Source: Haliclona indistincta (Eukaryota; Porifera; Demospongiae; Haplosclerida; Chalinidae). Taken from it: DNA of 64,000 nucleotides. A program made the translations under genes and the position numbers. Every line of letters begins with the position of its first letter. Within the stretch, counting starts at the first letter, position 1. The notes beneath the pieces were generated by a model. It was not told where the DNA came from. It worked only from the letters and a program-made list of their open reading frames with translations, and did not search any database. Location: assembly GCA_964017065.1 (NCBI GenBank), contig OZ024791.1:5198547-5262546 (forward strand), read 5' to 3'. Shown one piece after another: positions 49,301 to 63,556 of the stretch.

Positions 49301-50947
49301 GTACATGGTTTTATGATCATGCTGAATTCCTTCCAATTTAAGCTACCAACCTCTCACCATGATGAAGGTTGATGAACAAATGAGGAAATTCATGGCGACA
49401 AGCTATACCCATTATGCCTGTAAGGATTGCATAACCTTTGATAACGATAAACTATGTGCATAACACCTGTTTCATCCAAAGCCTTGAATCTGGTTCGGGA
49501 ACGTAGGCTGTTACCAGCCAAAAAGCTATTACATTCCTATAAAAATAATGCATTTCACTTTCTTCTGATTGAAATATTCAACTAGCTCATACCTTTTCTG
49601 CAGCTGTTTCACATGATTTCATTGAGTAGCACTCTACAAAATCACGGGCTTCTTCAAACAAAACACCTTCATTAAGGGGAGGACACACACTAGCTCCAGC
49701 TGCCTTCTTGCGACATAGACCAAACAAAGCATCCATGGAAAATATTAGCTTTCCATCTGCCTGTGAAACATTATGTGGAATGGAATGGAGCTATAAAATT
49801 GTATTCATTCACACTACCTTTGGACAAGCAGGGCAAGAAACTGATTTTTTCTCTCCTTGAAAAGAACCCGATCTGATAGAGTTCTTCATAAACCTACATG
49901 TTCATCGATTAAAATTGCCAAAGCATTACATAACTAATTTTACCTGTATTCTTCAAAACAATCAATTATGCCCGGGTAAACATGTTGCGGCAAATTCTAA
50001 TATCCAGGATTTACATAAGTAAAAACAGTTAACATTTCACTTACCTGATCAAGTACATTGCTTTTTATAAAGAACTCAAAAGCTGCAGCGAAGTCTTGCA
50101 TAGAAACTTGGCATTCTAAGAACAATGCCTCAACCCAGTCAAGCAACTGGAAAGAGAATGCTGTAGATGGACGTGTAGGTGAGCTTGGCCAGTAATGGAG
50201 TTGTATTAGTGTCAAAGAATCCTCCACATGTGAACAAAACAAGATATCTATCATTTTAGGTGGTCCTTTGAAAAATAGAAATATTTAACACCGTCACGGT
50301 GCAGTTCACTAATGTATAAGTATATACAGGAAGCTACCTTCTAGGTGAAAGCACATAATTTGTCTCGTCACACCACTCTCACATTTGTGCCTTGGAGCAC
50401 ATACAATCGAGGGAGGCAGTTCATATGGACAATAAAAGGTATCCTATAATTTTTTAATGAAAAGTTACAATTGTATGATGTTACATACCTTCCAAATCTC
50501 AGGAGTGTGAAAGAAACGGTGCCCATCACTGTGCATTGCAATAGTACACTCTTCACATAGAAAAAATGTGGGACCGCACTGTTTGCACCTTATCTCAGCA
50601 GCAGCATTCCTACAACTGGAACACTTAGCACCAAGAGGAAGGCTTAATCCCTCAACAACAGCATGCAATGCATCTACTCTCAACTTTTCCCAGCCCTTAG
50701 CAGCCTGCAATTTCTTTTGGTAGTGCTGACTGGTGAGCCCTTCCGGTTCTATTAGTTCAACCCCGTGGTCTAACTGTTCATGAGTGTCTCCAACCTCCCC
50801 GACAGTGACACAGCTATCATCGGTCGCGGCGGCAGTGCTACCCGTTACTTGTATGGGAGCAGCAACTCGGCAGACTCTTCCCTTCTTTCGTACGTTTATC
50901 ACAGCTATGTTCGGCCTTTTCCTTCTTTTGTTTACAACGGCAGCCAT
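46364..50947 (-). pseudogene. KDZ-type transposase gene with a one-base frameshift
   Basis: Exon 1 (50947 to about 50491) ends in a CxC-type zinc-binding segment: CSSCRNAAAEIRCKQCGPTF, CEECTIAMHSDGH. Following exons carry LIQLHYWPSSPTRPSTAFSF, then the KDZ core: FKALDETG split by a short intron from IMGIACRHEFPH (about 49500-49390), SLLYDIACCLERHL (near 49230), IFHCYGHKASCQ and FSPRYSEGFGLSDGEVMERL then WSHMRRYSKMTKEMRPSHRL (near 48960). The Asp, Asp and Glu in DETG, YDIAC and DGEVMERLW are the expected catalytic acidic residues. The C-terminal half is coiled and acidic, ending at TAA 46366-46364. Near 47709-47712 the frame changes by one base within ERAKEL / EVVMVKEEM with no intron signals, so the reading frame is broken, or the assembly carries an error. 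Zisupton-like elements move by cut and paste. Confidence 0.85.
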
Positions 50948-51032
50948 GCTGCTAGAGCCAGTCCGATAACGAATTGGAATGAGGTACGGTACCGTTAGTC
51001 GCTCTTATGTATTTATGCATGACATTTGTATT

Positions 51033-51123
51033 ATAATATATGATGATTTTGTACAGACAAGACCTGGTCATACGCAATGATTTTAACCAGTCATTTCCTG
51101 AGTGATTTTAGGTGAAGCGGGTG
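51033..51123 (-). repeat. Right terminal inverted repeat of KDZ transposon
   Basis: Exact reverse complement of 35865-35955. It ends ggtgaagcgggtg and is followed by the right copy of the flanking direct repeat. The transposase start codon lies 86 bp inside. Confidence 0.92.
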
Positions 51124-51130
51124 CGTGGAG
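51122..51130. repeat. Right copy of KDZ transposon target-site duplication
   Basis: TGCGTGGAG, identical to 35856-35864, overlapping the last two bases of the inverted repeat. Beyond it (51131 on) lies the former upstream flank of the reductase gene. Confidence 0.8.
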
Positions 51131-51226
51131 AGTATCGAAGGCGTGGCTGCGCTGAATTGGGAGCAGTCACGTCGGTCACGTGAAGTGTTGCATCCCCCTG
51201 TATATCCCCCATGTAGTACTGCATTT

Positions 51227-51410
51227 GTACAGCTGATTGCAGCAAACTTGACTCTCAGTTTTGACAAACAGACTACAAGGACTGTTAATTTGTGGTCAAC
51301 ACCACACATCTCCCTATACTAGCATGTACAGGGAGAGGTGTGGTGTTGACCACAAATAATTAACAGTCCTTGTAGTCTGTTTGTCAAAACTGAGAGTCAA
51401 TCAGCTGTAC
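51227..51410. repeat. Foldback palindrome, arms about 85 bp
   Basis: The left arm gtacagctgattgcagcaaa... and right arm ...gagagtcaatcagctgtac are reverse complements with an 11-bp insertion in the left arm (tgcagcaaact). They share ggactgttaa, tgtggtcaacaccacac and agggaga around a loop atactagcatgtac. It lies 100 bp outside the right end of the KDZ element, in host DNA. No ORF. Confidence 0.88.
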
Positions 51411-51592
51411 CATGTACATGTTGATGTACAAAAATAATGGTCACAAGAGGTTATAGTATGTAGTCAAAACACTTGTCATGCTTTGCTTGCTGCTTCAGTG
51501 TGAAAGTTAATTTGTTTCCTGATAAAGTAACTTTATACATGTTATTCTAATTAACCAATAGCAACAAAGCAGCTTATTGAGTCCAACACATT

Positions 51593-52280
51593 TTAGCAAC
51601 AGCTAGGGCCAGTATTGGTAACAGTTAATGGAACAGTTGTGATAGCCTCTCGTATGGCCTCAAGTCTATGAGAGTTGAAGCCATTTCCAGAAAAGGGAGC
51701 ACAGAAGCACAGGCAATTGCAGATAAAAGTTAGAGGACACCAGGCAGGGCACAGACCAGTAGAAAAAGACCTTGCTTCAACTATAGTGACCTCTGCAGAA
51801 TGTAGAAGAGGCAACTGCTGTGAACAGCATTGTGATTCAAACCTGTATGTCTAAACAATAGCTGACCACAATGGTACTGTACCACTCCCAGAGGTACCTA
51901 CTTACCCTGCGGCGGATCACCGTTCCTGAAGCGTATTTCCACCACATCCATCCAGTTGCAGCCCGGGGTAAAACTCCATAGCTCTACCAACAGCTCAAGC
52001 TTGTCAACTTTGTGCACCTCCATGTTCTCCTTCTCTCCTACTTTCACTGCACCTTCCACCACTGCATTTAAAGTGTCCTGCATCAAACCAAACGTCACTG
52101 ACTCAGACAGAAGTAAAAAGAGTTTAAACTTACGTTTAGTGCCGCTTTAACTTCCCAAGTTTCTGTTGCGAGATGGATATTTCTCACTCCAGGGAGCCAC
52201 ATTCCTGGGCGACAACACCCCTCTGCTCCCGCTTGAACGCGAGTAAGACAACAAGTATTTGCCTTGACAGATTCGGCCAT
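51593..52280 (-). CDS. Small unrecognised protein, possibly DUF1499-like
   Basis: Exon 1 (52280 to about 52132) encodes MAESVKANTCCLTRVQAGAE and GVRNIHLATETWEVKAALN. Exon 2 (about 52080-51905) has DTLNAVVEGAVKVGEKENME and WMDVVEIRFRNGDPPQ. A third segment ends FNSHRLEAIREAITTVPLTV with TAA at 51595-51593. The DVVEIRF and the later VEARS...NSHRLEAIREA pattern resembles DUF1499 proteins (DVEIRF, VRSASR, NRxRIExLR), but the match is weak. The junction of exons 2 and 3 does not close cleanly in frame, so that part of the model is unsure. It is divergent from beta-arrestin, starts 405 bp apart. Its downstream neighbour before the transposon arrived was the reductase gene. Confidence 0.45.
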
Positions 52281-52684
52281 GACAAACGTAGACTTTACAA
52301 TCAGCAGGGGCGCGTTGCAGTTATATAATTCAATTTTAACACCAGATCAGGATTGCAATAAAATTAATTTGCAGAGGTCTTTACTCTATAGACTAGTCTA
52401 AGCTGCGATATTGTAAGCCACACGTACTTCCCTTCATAAAATACACAGCAGAAAGGAAAATAGTCTAAAGGTGGCGAATTAAAATCATTCCAGTACATGC
52501 AACAGAATGCCCGAGAATGCTGTCAGGAATGTAGATTATTTTGGTTATTAAGTGGTTATTAAAATTACCACAGAGCGGTGAGTGGAACGCGCTACAATAA
52601 CAAGATCAAGAACAGGTACCGCCCGTTGCTAGTCTGACTGTGTTCCGGGACGTAGCTATACTCCACAGTCAGTGATACAAGACA

Positions 52685-55454
52685 ATGGCAGATGAGGAGG
52701 AACAAGCGCCTCTAATGGGGCACGAGGAAACTCCGGTGGGGAAGTCAGACACTAAAAAAGACGGAACAAGGTAGGGATCAGAGAGAGAGAGAGGGCAGAG
52801 CTTGTAAACAAGTCAGTTTCAGAGAACAGTACACACAAGTGTGTGTAAAATAATTGTTGCATGAATATCAGAGTTTGATTCCATTCCAATGCCTATGTGT
52901 CGCCGTGGTTGTTATGCTGTGGCACTCTCTGTCACAACTATACTTTGATCTTGCCTGTGATGTGTACGCTACAATACACATGCAGAGTATTCAAGAAGAC
53001 TTCACCAAATGGAAAGGTAATGAGCTATGCCTTGCATGTGTTTACATAAAGGAATGGCTATTCACAATCACACCTCCTCCCTCACCTTTCCTCTCCTCAC
53101 GACCTTGCTCTGTTAGATTACTGTGTATGTTGGAAGAAGAGATTTTGTAGACCGCGTCACTGAAGTGGATCCAATTGGTTAGTTGTTGTACAACTGACAC
53201 TTTTCATAGCACCTGTTACTGTATTATCTCTGTGTTCTTAGAACACGGCATTAAATTTTCTATAACACCGTTTTACAAGAAATAGTTACATAATGAAACC
53301 TGCAACAACACGAAAAATAGCAATGCACTATGTAGCAAGCTGTCACTTATTTTTCATCTTGTAGACGGGGTTGTATTGATTGACTCTGGCTACTTCAACA
53401 AAGACAGCAAAAAGGACAGAAAAGGTATGTGTATTTGTCTAGTGACGTAGTGTCTGTGTACTCGAGTGGGAGATGTTGCTTCTGGTATGCAATAGGCACA
53501 TGTACGTTGTGTCATTATACAATTGAGTGAGTATTACGGTGTTCTCTCTCTACAAAGTCTTTGCCCAGGTGCTGGTTGGGTTTCGTTATGGTAGAGATGA
53601 TATAGATATTTTAGGAGTCAACTTCAGGAGAGACCTTGTTGATGTAAGCTCATTCGGTTGCCCATTGTTTACTCATGTTTTTTACTCATGCATCAGGAGC
53701 GTGTCCAAGTGTACCCCCCACCTGATCCCTCTGAACCTCAACTGCTCACTCTCTTGCAAGTTCGACTGTTAAAAAAGCTTGGACGAAATGCCTATCCATT
53801 CACATTCACAGTCAGTTGCTGCTGGTTTAGCATTAACTGTTTTATTATGTTTTTTTGCACAGCTTAAAAAAGGATTGCCTTCTTCAGTATCCCTACAAGC
53901 CCCTCGTAGTAGCGGTGAAGGAGACAAGGTGCTTGTTCAAAATTTTAAACCTTCATACTCTTTCTTCTATTTTTGCACAGCCATGTGGAGTTGATTTCAT
54001 ATTACGGTGTTATGTTGCCAAAAGTGTTCATGACAGAATCGAGAAGCGGTGAGTAACAAGGTCTCTTCACAAATTGTCACCTTCCATAATGCTATTTCAC
54101 ACTATTCAGCAACTCTGTGAGACTTTCCGTGAAAAAAATATCAGTCGCCTCTGGTCTACACACAGAACAGGTGATAAGGCTGTAATTTTAATAATTATGC
54201 TGATGTTTTTATTCTTCCAGCCCACTGCTGACATATCCAAGGATTATTTATTAAGCACACTTCCTACAGTAGTAGAGGCTAATTTGGATAAAGGGGTACG
54301 GCATACTTGTATAATACAATTCTGTGACCTCAACCACAGACATACCATCATGGAGAACCGATTAAAGTGAACGTTTCAATATTAAATCGATCTTCAAAAA
54401 CCGTACGAAAAGTTAAAGTGTCAGGTGAGTGATTTCGGAGTTGGTGTGCAGCAAGTCATGAACATTTTTTATGCAGTACGTCAAATAGCTACAGTCTGCT
54501 TATACGCTAACTCAATGTTCAAAGGAGTTGTTGCTGAACTAGAGTCTACGTGAGTACAAGACTAACAAGCCAATACAGTCATTGCTATCATCGCTATGTA
54601 GGGAAGGGTTTCCACTTTCAACAGGCAGCTCTCTCCAACGCACATACGAGATAACGCCACTACTTAAAGACAACAGAGTAAGTGTGAACATCTTGCATGA
54701 CATTCACACATTGTTCTCTTAGGACAAAAAAGGTCTTGCAGTTGACGGACAAATCAAACACGAAGATACTTGTTTAGCCTCTTCTACCATGTAATATTGA
54801 AGACTTCTTCTAAATTTACTTCTTTCTCTCTCTCTCTCTCTGAACAGCTTGCCACCTGGTGTGGAAGACACTAAAGAGGTTCGAGAGAATCTCGGTATTC
54901 TGGTGAAATATGTGGTTAAAGTTAGATGCGTTGTAGCATTTGCATAGTAAGCTGACATACGTGTACCAGTGTAGTGAGACTTCCTATCCCTTTTCTCCAG
55001 TGACATAACCCTAAAGCTACCGTTTACACTCACTCATCCTCAGCCTAAAGAGAGAGTCATCTCACAAATGGTGACCCTCCCCCCTCGTCCGCTTCCTTCC
55101 ACCTCCTCCTCCTCCGAAGAGAGAGCACCTCAAACAGGTGCATCTGCTAGTGAAGCAGAAAAAAGATTAGAAGTGGATGCATCAGCTGGTAAATTATTCA
55201 CACAGCAACTTCTGTCAAAAATAATCATTTTAATCTAGCAATAGCAGAAGTCACTTCTGTACATGATATCATCGACCACAATCTCATTTCCTTTGATGCG
55301 TAAGTTTAGAATAATTATGACAGTAGACTTGCTCATCCTTTGCAACCCACACAGGGATACAACAGAGGATGACAACCAAGATTTCGTATTCGAGGAGTTT
55401 GTCCGACTGCGGGTCAGCGGAATGGATGAAGGAGTTAACGAGACAGAAGCATAA
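52685..55454 (+). CDS. ARRB1: Beta-arrestin, 18 exons
   Basis: The N-domain reads VFKKTSPNGK, then YVGRRDFVDRVTEVDPIDGV, VLIDSGYFN, LVGFRYGRDDIDILGVNFRR and LLKKLGRNAYPFTFT (through 53808), followed by CGVDFILRCYVAKSVHDR. The hinge and C-domain follow: NSVRLSVKKIS, HHGEPIKVNVSILNRSSKTV, IATVCLYANSMFKGVVAELE, YEITPLLKDNR and KKGLAVDGQIKHEDTCLASS with polar-core-type residues, then GILVKYVVKVRCVVAF. The C-tail has NLISFD, a clathrin-box-like site, and DNQDFVFEEFVRLRV, the DxxFxxFxxxR AP2-binding motif. Stop TAA is at 55452-55454. Every block aligns with vertebrate beta-arrestins, which desensitise and internalise phosphorylated GPCRs. An extra Ser/Glu-rich insert (exon 55002-55188) precedes the tail. 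It is convergent with PAK, stops 404 bp apart. Confidence 0.95.
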
Positions 55455-55857
55455 GGCCTCACTGAATTGTTGTGAGCTGGTCTATTTTGGACACTGCCAT
55501 TATTTACGTCAAAGACTAACAACCGTGTGTGTGTATGTGTGTCAGTTTCTCGTAATCACGACACATTTTTTTATAAATAAACAGACATTTATTATTTTGA
55601 CACTGCATGCAAACAGACAAATAATACACTCAAAGAAACAAACAAAAATGCTCGTGAAAAGTGATTGAAATAATAACTATTAATAACTGTCATAGTTCTT
55701 ACTGTAGATCAAAAATTGAAAACAAATTAACCCTTCTACGCGTCAATTGGTCACAACAGGTTATAATAACTAGTGAACTATAGTACAACACTCCATACAT
55801 TACACGTCACATGACACCCATGTGACAAGAAATTACCACAGGAAGCAGGTAAAGCAG
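55455..55857. other. Convergent spacer between beta-arrestin and PAK
   Basis: 404 bp between opposed stop codons. A plus-strand AATAAA at 55576-55581 (ttataaataaacag) is a likely beta-arrestin poly(A) signal. No gene seen. Confidence 0.5.
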
Positions 55858-59632
<3,775 letters not shown>

Positions 59633-60063
59633 AAATAGTGTTCCTAGTGTCGAGATGTTAGTTTTGGGCGAGTGCTCAGAACACAGACAAACTAAAGACA
59701 AGAAAACAGGTCTAGATGAACCTTTTGAAAGATAGCGGCTGTACCGTTGAGAGAGCTGGTCGGGTGGCTGCTGACAACACGAACACGTGAGTTCCTCAGG
59801 GCTACACTTGCTAGTCTTGATACACACAGATAGAGCTGAGCCGAGCAAATGTGCAGGTACCTGGACGCAGTTCACACAGAGACGAGGGCTTTTAGCAAGC
59901 GAAGAGAGAGGAAACTGAGTTGAGATTTTATCCTCTAGACGGCCATTTTGCCGTGACTGGCTGTCTGACTATCTCCGTTTTAAGAATATACGGAGGTAAT
60001 GACGTATTGATTGGTCGTTACCATAGTAATTTTCCTCTGAAGCACAAAGAAGGCCCCCGAGCA
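59633..60063. promoter_or_regulatory. Divergent 5' region between PAK and NME8
   Basis: 431 bp between opposed start codons. It contains 5' UTR of both genes and ctagacggccattttgccgt near 59935, which includes gccattttg (a YY1-type core, reverse of caaaatggc). No other gene. Bidirectional promoter inferred from layout. Confidence 0.4.
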
Positions 60064-62865
60064 ATGCCTGCCAAAAGACAGCAGCAACAGCTACAAGCAA
60101 GTCTACTTTACACTCATAATAGCTCAGATTAATAACCTGCTGTACATAGGAGCAATTAGACAATCAGGAACAGTGGGATGCATTCATAGCACAGGAAGGT
60201 GTTGGAGGTACGTTCATGCATGAGGTTGACCCAGTTCATTCAGAATGTATTTTATATTGCAGTGATAGATGTATATTCCGGCTGGTGTGGTCCCTGCAAG
60301 GCTGTCCTGGGTCTATTCCGCAGAATAAAAAATGAACTAGGAGACGATTTGTTGAGATTTGCAACAGTGAGTTTATGAACCAGGAAGAGGCTAGACTGGT
60401 GTAATTATTTGTCGCAGGCTAAGTCTGATTCTATTGATGCACTGGAGCCATATCGCAATCGTTCAGAGCCGACCTTCCTCATGTTTTCTGTATGATAAGT
60501 GAAATAAGATTCTAGTATAGTGAATATTATGTTACTACAGTCAGGAAATATGGTTGGAGTAGTTCATGGAGTGCAGGGACCTCTTCTTGAAAGAACAATG
60601 AAAGAAAAATTAGAACAAGAGCATCTAGTGATTGATGGAAAAGCAGAAAGAAATACGGTATAACAAAAATAATAATAATTATTATTATTATTCACAATAC
60701 AATATTATTGTTAGATTGTCGATGAGGCTGTTGAGCATTTTGAAGTGTTAGAAGATGAGAAAGAAGAAGAGGAAGAGCCAGCTGAAGAGAAGATAGGTAT
60801 GACCCCTCTATTATATCTGCAAACAGTATTACTCTGTATACTATTATTTATAGAACCTATCAAGAAGCAGGTTACTGTGGTTGTTATCAAACCTGATGCA
60901 GTGAGTGCTGGAAAGGTTGACAGTATTATTGAGAAGGTATGTACGGCATAAACTACTTCACTGTAAATAACTATGCTGCACCATTAATTTTATAGCTTGA
61001 AAGTGAGGGTTATGAGGTGCTGGCTAAGGAAGAGAGACTTTTGACAAAAGAAGAGGCTGGAGAGTTTTATGAGCAACATAAAGGATCGGTAAGTGTTAGA
61101 AGACCAGAGAATAACACATTATTGTTTTTTTTGCAGGAAAACTTTGAAGAGTTGATTGAGTTTATGAGCAGGTATAGAATAATTCTGCAATTTTATAATT
61201 TCAAAGATTGCTTCCCTGCAGTGGTCCATGCATGACCCTAGCGCTCACTAAAGGAGAAACTGGAGAGGGCGTTGTTCAACAAGTACGATCACTGATAGGA
61301 CCCACTGATGTCGAAGAAGCTAAAGCAGAACATCCAGAAAGGTATTTTGTTCACCAGCTGATGGTACAGTACTATAAACCACTATTACAGTATAAGAGCA
61401 CAGTTTGGTACTGATAAGAAGATGAATGCTATCCATGCAAGTGATGGTAGTGAGATGGCTGCTCGAGAACTGGCATTCTTTTTCCCTAAGTACGATGTTC
61501 CGTGGTATCCGGAGCCTCCAATACAGCGCACACTAGCATTAATACGACCACAAGCTCTCAAGGATCACAAAGGTAGTCAGTCACATCAGTCACATCAATA
61601 CTCAACATCATTATTTTTTCACTGGTAGATGAGATATTTGCTAAAATAGAGGAGGCAGGTTTTGAGGTTGCTATGAGTAAAGAGCTGGTGTTGAGCAAGG
61701 AAGATGCTGAACTGTTCTATTCGGAACACAAAGAAAAGGAATACTTTGATTCACTTTGTTCTCACATGGCTAGGTATGAATACCTCATCCTTTCACTCTG
61801 GTTCATTCTGCTACTCATGTTCTAGTGGACCAGTATTGGCACTCTGTCTGGCTCGGAAGGATGCTGTCTCAAAATGGAGAGAATTATTGGGACCAGCTGA
61901 AGTAGACAAAGCTAAAGAGGAAGCCCCTGACACGTAATACATTATGCATTAAAGTTACAAAATTACAAAAATAATAATATTTTTGTTCTATAGACTGAGA
62001 GCACAGTTTTCTCCTGTTGACGTACCCATTAATGCATTGCATGGTTCAGCTTGTGAAAATGAAGCAACACAGGAGCTTGGGTTCTTCTTTCCAAAGGAAC
62101 AAACAGTGGCTGTTGTAAAACCCAATGCAATAGAGAAAAAAGGTTAACCGCTGTTATAGTTGACTGGCTAGCTTGCTTATCTAACTCTTCTCTAATAGAC
62201 GACATCATCAATAAGATAGAAGAGAGCGGGTTTACAATCTCATTTTCAAAGGAGCAACAGCTATCACGGGAGATGGCTGCACAACTGTATTCTCAACACG
62301 AAGGAAAAGAGTTCTTCGATGAGCTGGTAGACTTCATGACCAAGTGAGCACACAGTGCATGCTAGTCATAGGAAATGTATTTGCACAAAATTATTTATGG
62401 GATAATCTGATAATTATTCCAGGAAGCAAAATTTGTGTTTGCTATGTTGTATAAGTAACCAGCTACTGATATTATCTGGTTGTACACTGTAGTGGACCAT
62501 CTTTGTTCATGGTGCTGTCTCGAGAAGAAGCTGTGGTCGGGTGGAGAGCTCTAATGGGACCAATAGATCCTGAACTGGCTCGTCAAGAGAACCCTGATTG
62601 GTGAGTAACAGAACAAGACAATCACTGTGAATTGCTTCTTTCAATGCTAGTTTGAGAGCACAGTTTGGTGAGTCCACTCTCATGAATGCAGTCCATGGCA
62701 GCTCATCTTCAGAAGAAGCAAAGCAAGTTATTCAGCAAATGTTCGGAGACATCACAGAAGATACTGGTATGAAGGAAGGTTCTGCTTGAAATTATTATAC
62801 TGCCTTTTCTTTGAGTAGAGAATAAAGGAGAAGATGAGAGTACAGACAACCCAACCGATAGTTGA
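60064..62865 (+). CDS. NME8: NME8 (TXNDC3): thioredoxin domain plus three nucleoside diphosphate kinase domains
   Basis: Exon 1 (60064-60096) encodes MPAKRQQQQLQ and joins exon 2 (EQLDNQEQWDAFIAQEG) in frame only if the donor is GC (CAA|GCAAGT). The thioredoxin domain has VIDVYSGWCGPCKAVLGLF with the WCGPC redox pair. After an acidic linker come three NDK domains: VTVVVIKPDAVSAGKVD to MNAIHASDGSEMAARELAFF; TLALIRPQALKD to INALHGSACENEATQELGFF; and VAVVKPNAIEKK to MNAVHGSSSSEEAKQVI. All three keep the active-site His. Stop TGA is at 62863-62865 after STDNPTDS. NME8 is a ciliary/axonemal protein of dynein arms and sperm in other animals. The redox thioredoxin plus three intact-looking kinase domains suggests an ancestral, possibly enzymatically active form. 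Confidence 0.94.
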
Positions 62866-63086
62866 ACTAAACACATAGCAATGTCTTTCAATACTGTTTA
62901 CATCTACATCTACAAAGATCAAACTAAAAAAATTAATTTGGCCGTGTTCACAAGCAAGCTTAGCTACATGTATGTCATGGAAATAGTTCGGTGTCATAAA
63001 GCAGAGTAACTTTGTGATGTCACTACATGCTGATCACACTAGGGTGTTAAGCTGATTTTGCTCAAACACACTCTCAACCCACAATC
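62866..63086. other. 3' flank of NME8 up to the assembly gap
   Basis: About 220 bp of AT-rich sequence without supported coding. Minus-strand frames here are short and unlike any family. Confidence 0.5.
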
Positions 63087-63286
63087 NNNNNNNNNNNNNN
63101 NNNNNNNNNNNNNNNNNNNNNNNNNNNNNNNNNNNNNNNNNNNNNNNNNNNNNNNNNNNNNNNNNNNNNNNNNNNNNNNNNNNNNNNNNNNNNNNNNNNN
63201 NNNNNNNNNNNNNNNNNNNNNNNNNNNNNNNNNNNNNNNNNNNNNNNNNNNNNNNNNNNNNNNNNNNNNNNNNNNNNNNNNNNNNN
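63087..63286. other. Assembly gap (200 N)
   Basis: An unbroken run of N. Its round length suggests a scaffold gap of estimated or arbitrary size. Confidence 0.98.
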
Positions 63287-63556
63287 ATTGTCAGCTAAGT
63301 GTTAGACGCCATTATTGCGATTGCGCAATACGCACGTGACCAAGCACTAAACACACGTGACCAAGCACTAGCTTGAGTATCGTCCCGCCGTATGGATGAC
63401 GGAGAACACATTATTTGTCTGGAGTCTTCGAAGAACGGGATACAAGTTTAAGATATCAACAACAGGAAAATAAATCAATGGTGGAAACAAAGACGGCTCA
63501 GTACGTGTATGATATTGAACTGCACTTCACTGAAAAAGAAAAAAGGACACAAACAA

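Larger units (their letters stand above)
35865..51123. mobile_element. 15.26-kb KDZ-type DNA transposon with 91-bp terminal inverted repeats
   Basis: The two ends, 35865-35955 and 51033-51123, are perfect inverted copies of each other (91 bp) beginning CACCCGCTTCACCTAAAATC. They are flanked by the direct repeat TGCGTGGAG. Inside, a multi-exon transposase of the Kyakuja/Dileera/Zisupton type reads leftwards from just inside the right end (ATG 50947, about 85 bp from the inverted repeat). A second multi-exon gene, homeodomain plus HMG-like, reads rightwards (41021-45214). A non-LTR retrotransposon (36610-40352) is nested in the left part. Without it the transposon is about 11.5 kb. The perfect inverted repeats suggest young age. 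The frameshift and nonsense codon in its two genes suggest this copy may no longer be autonomous. Confidence 0.85.

Noticed and set aside
35864..51124. Interpretation of the 91-bp inverted copies as a simple inverted duplication of a promoter
   Set aside because: The copies are perfectly inverted, flank a transposase gene, and are bordered by a direct 7-9 bp repeat. A transposon explains all of this; a promoter duplication explains only the first point.
60661..60700. AT-rich taataataattattattatt run as a possible hairpin RNA
   Set aside because: A short trinucleotide repeat in an NME8 intron; similar runs occur in many introns here and no stem-loop gene features are present.
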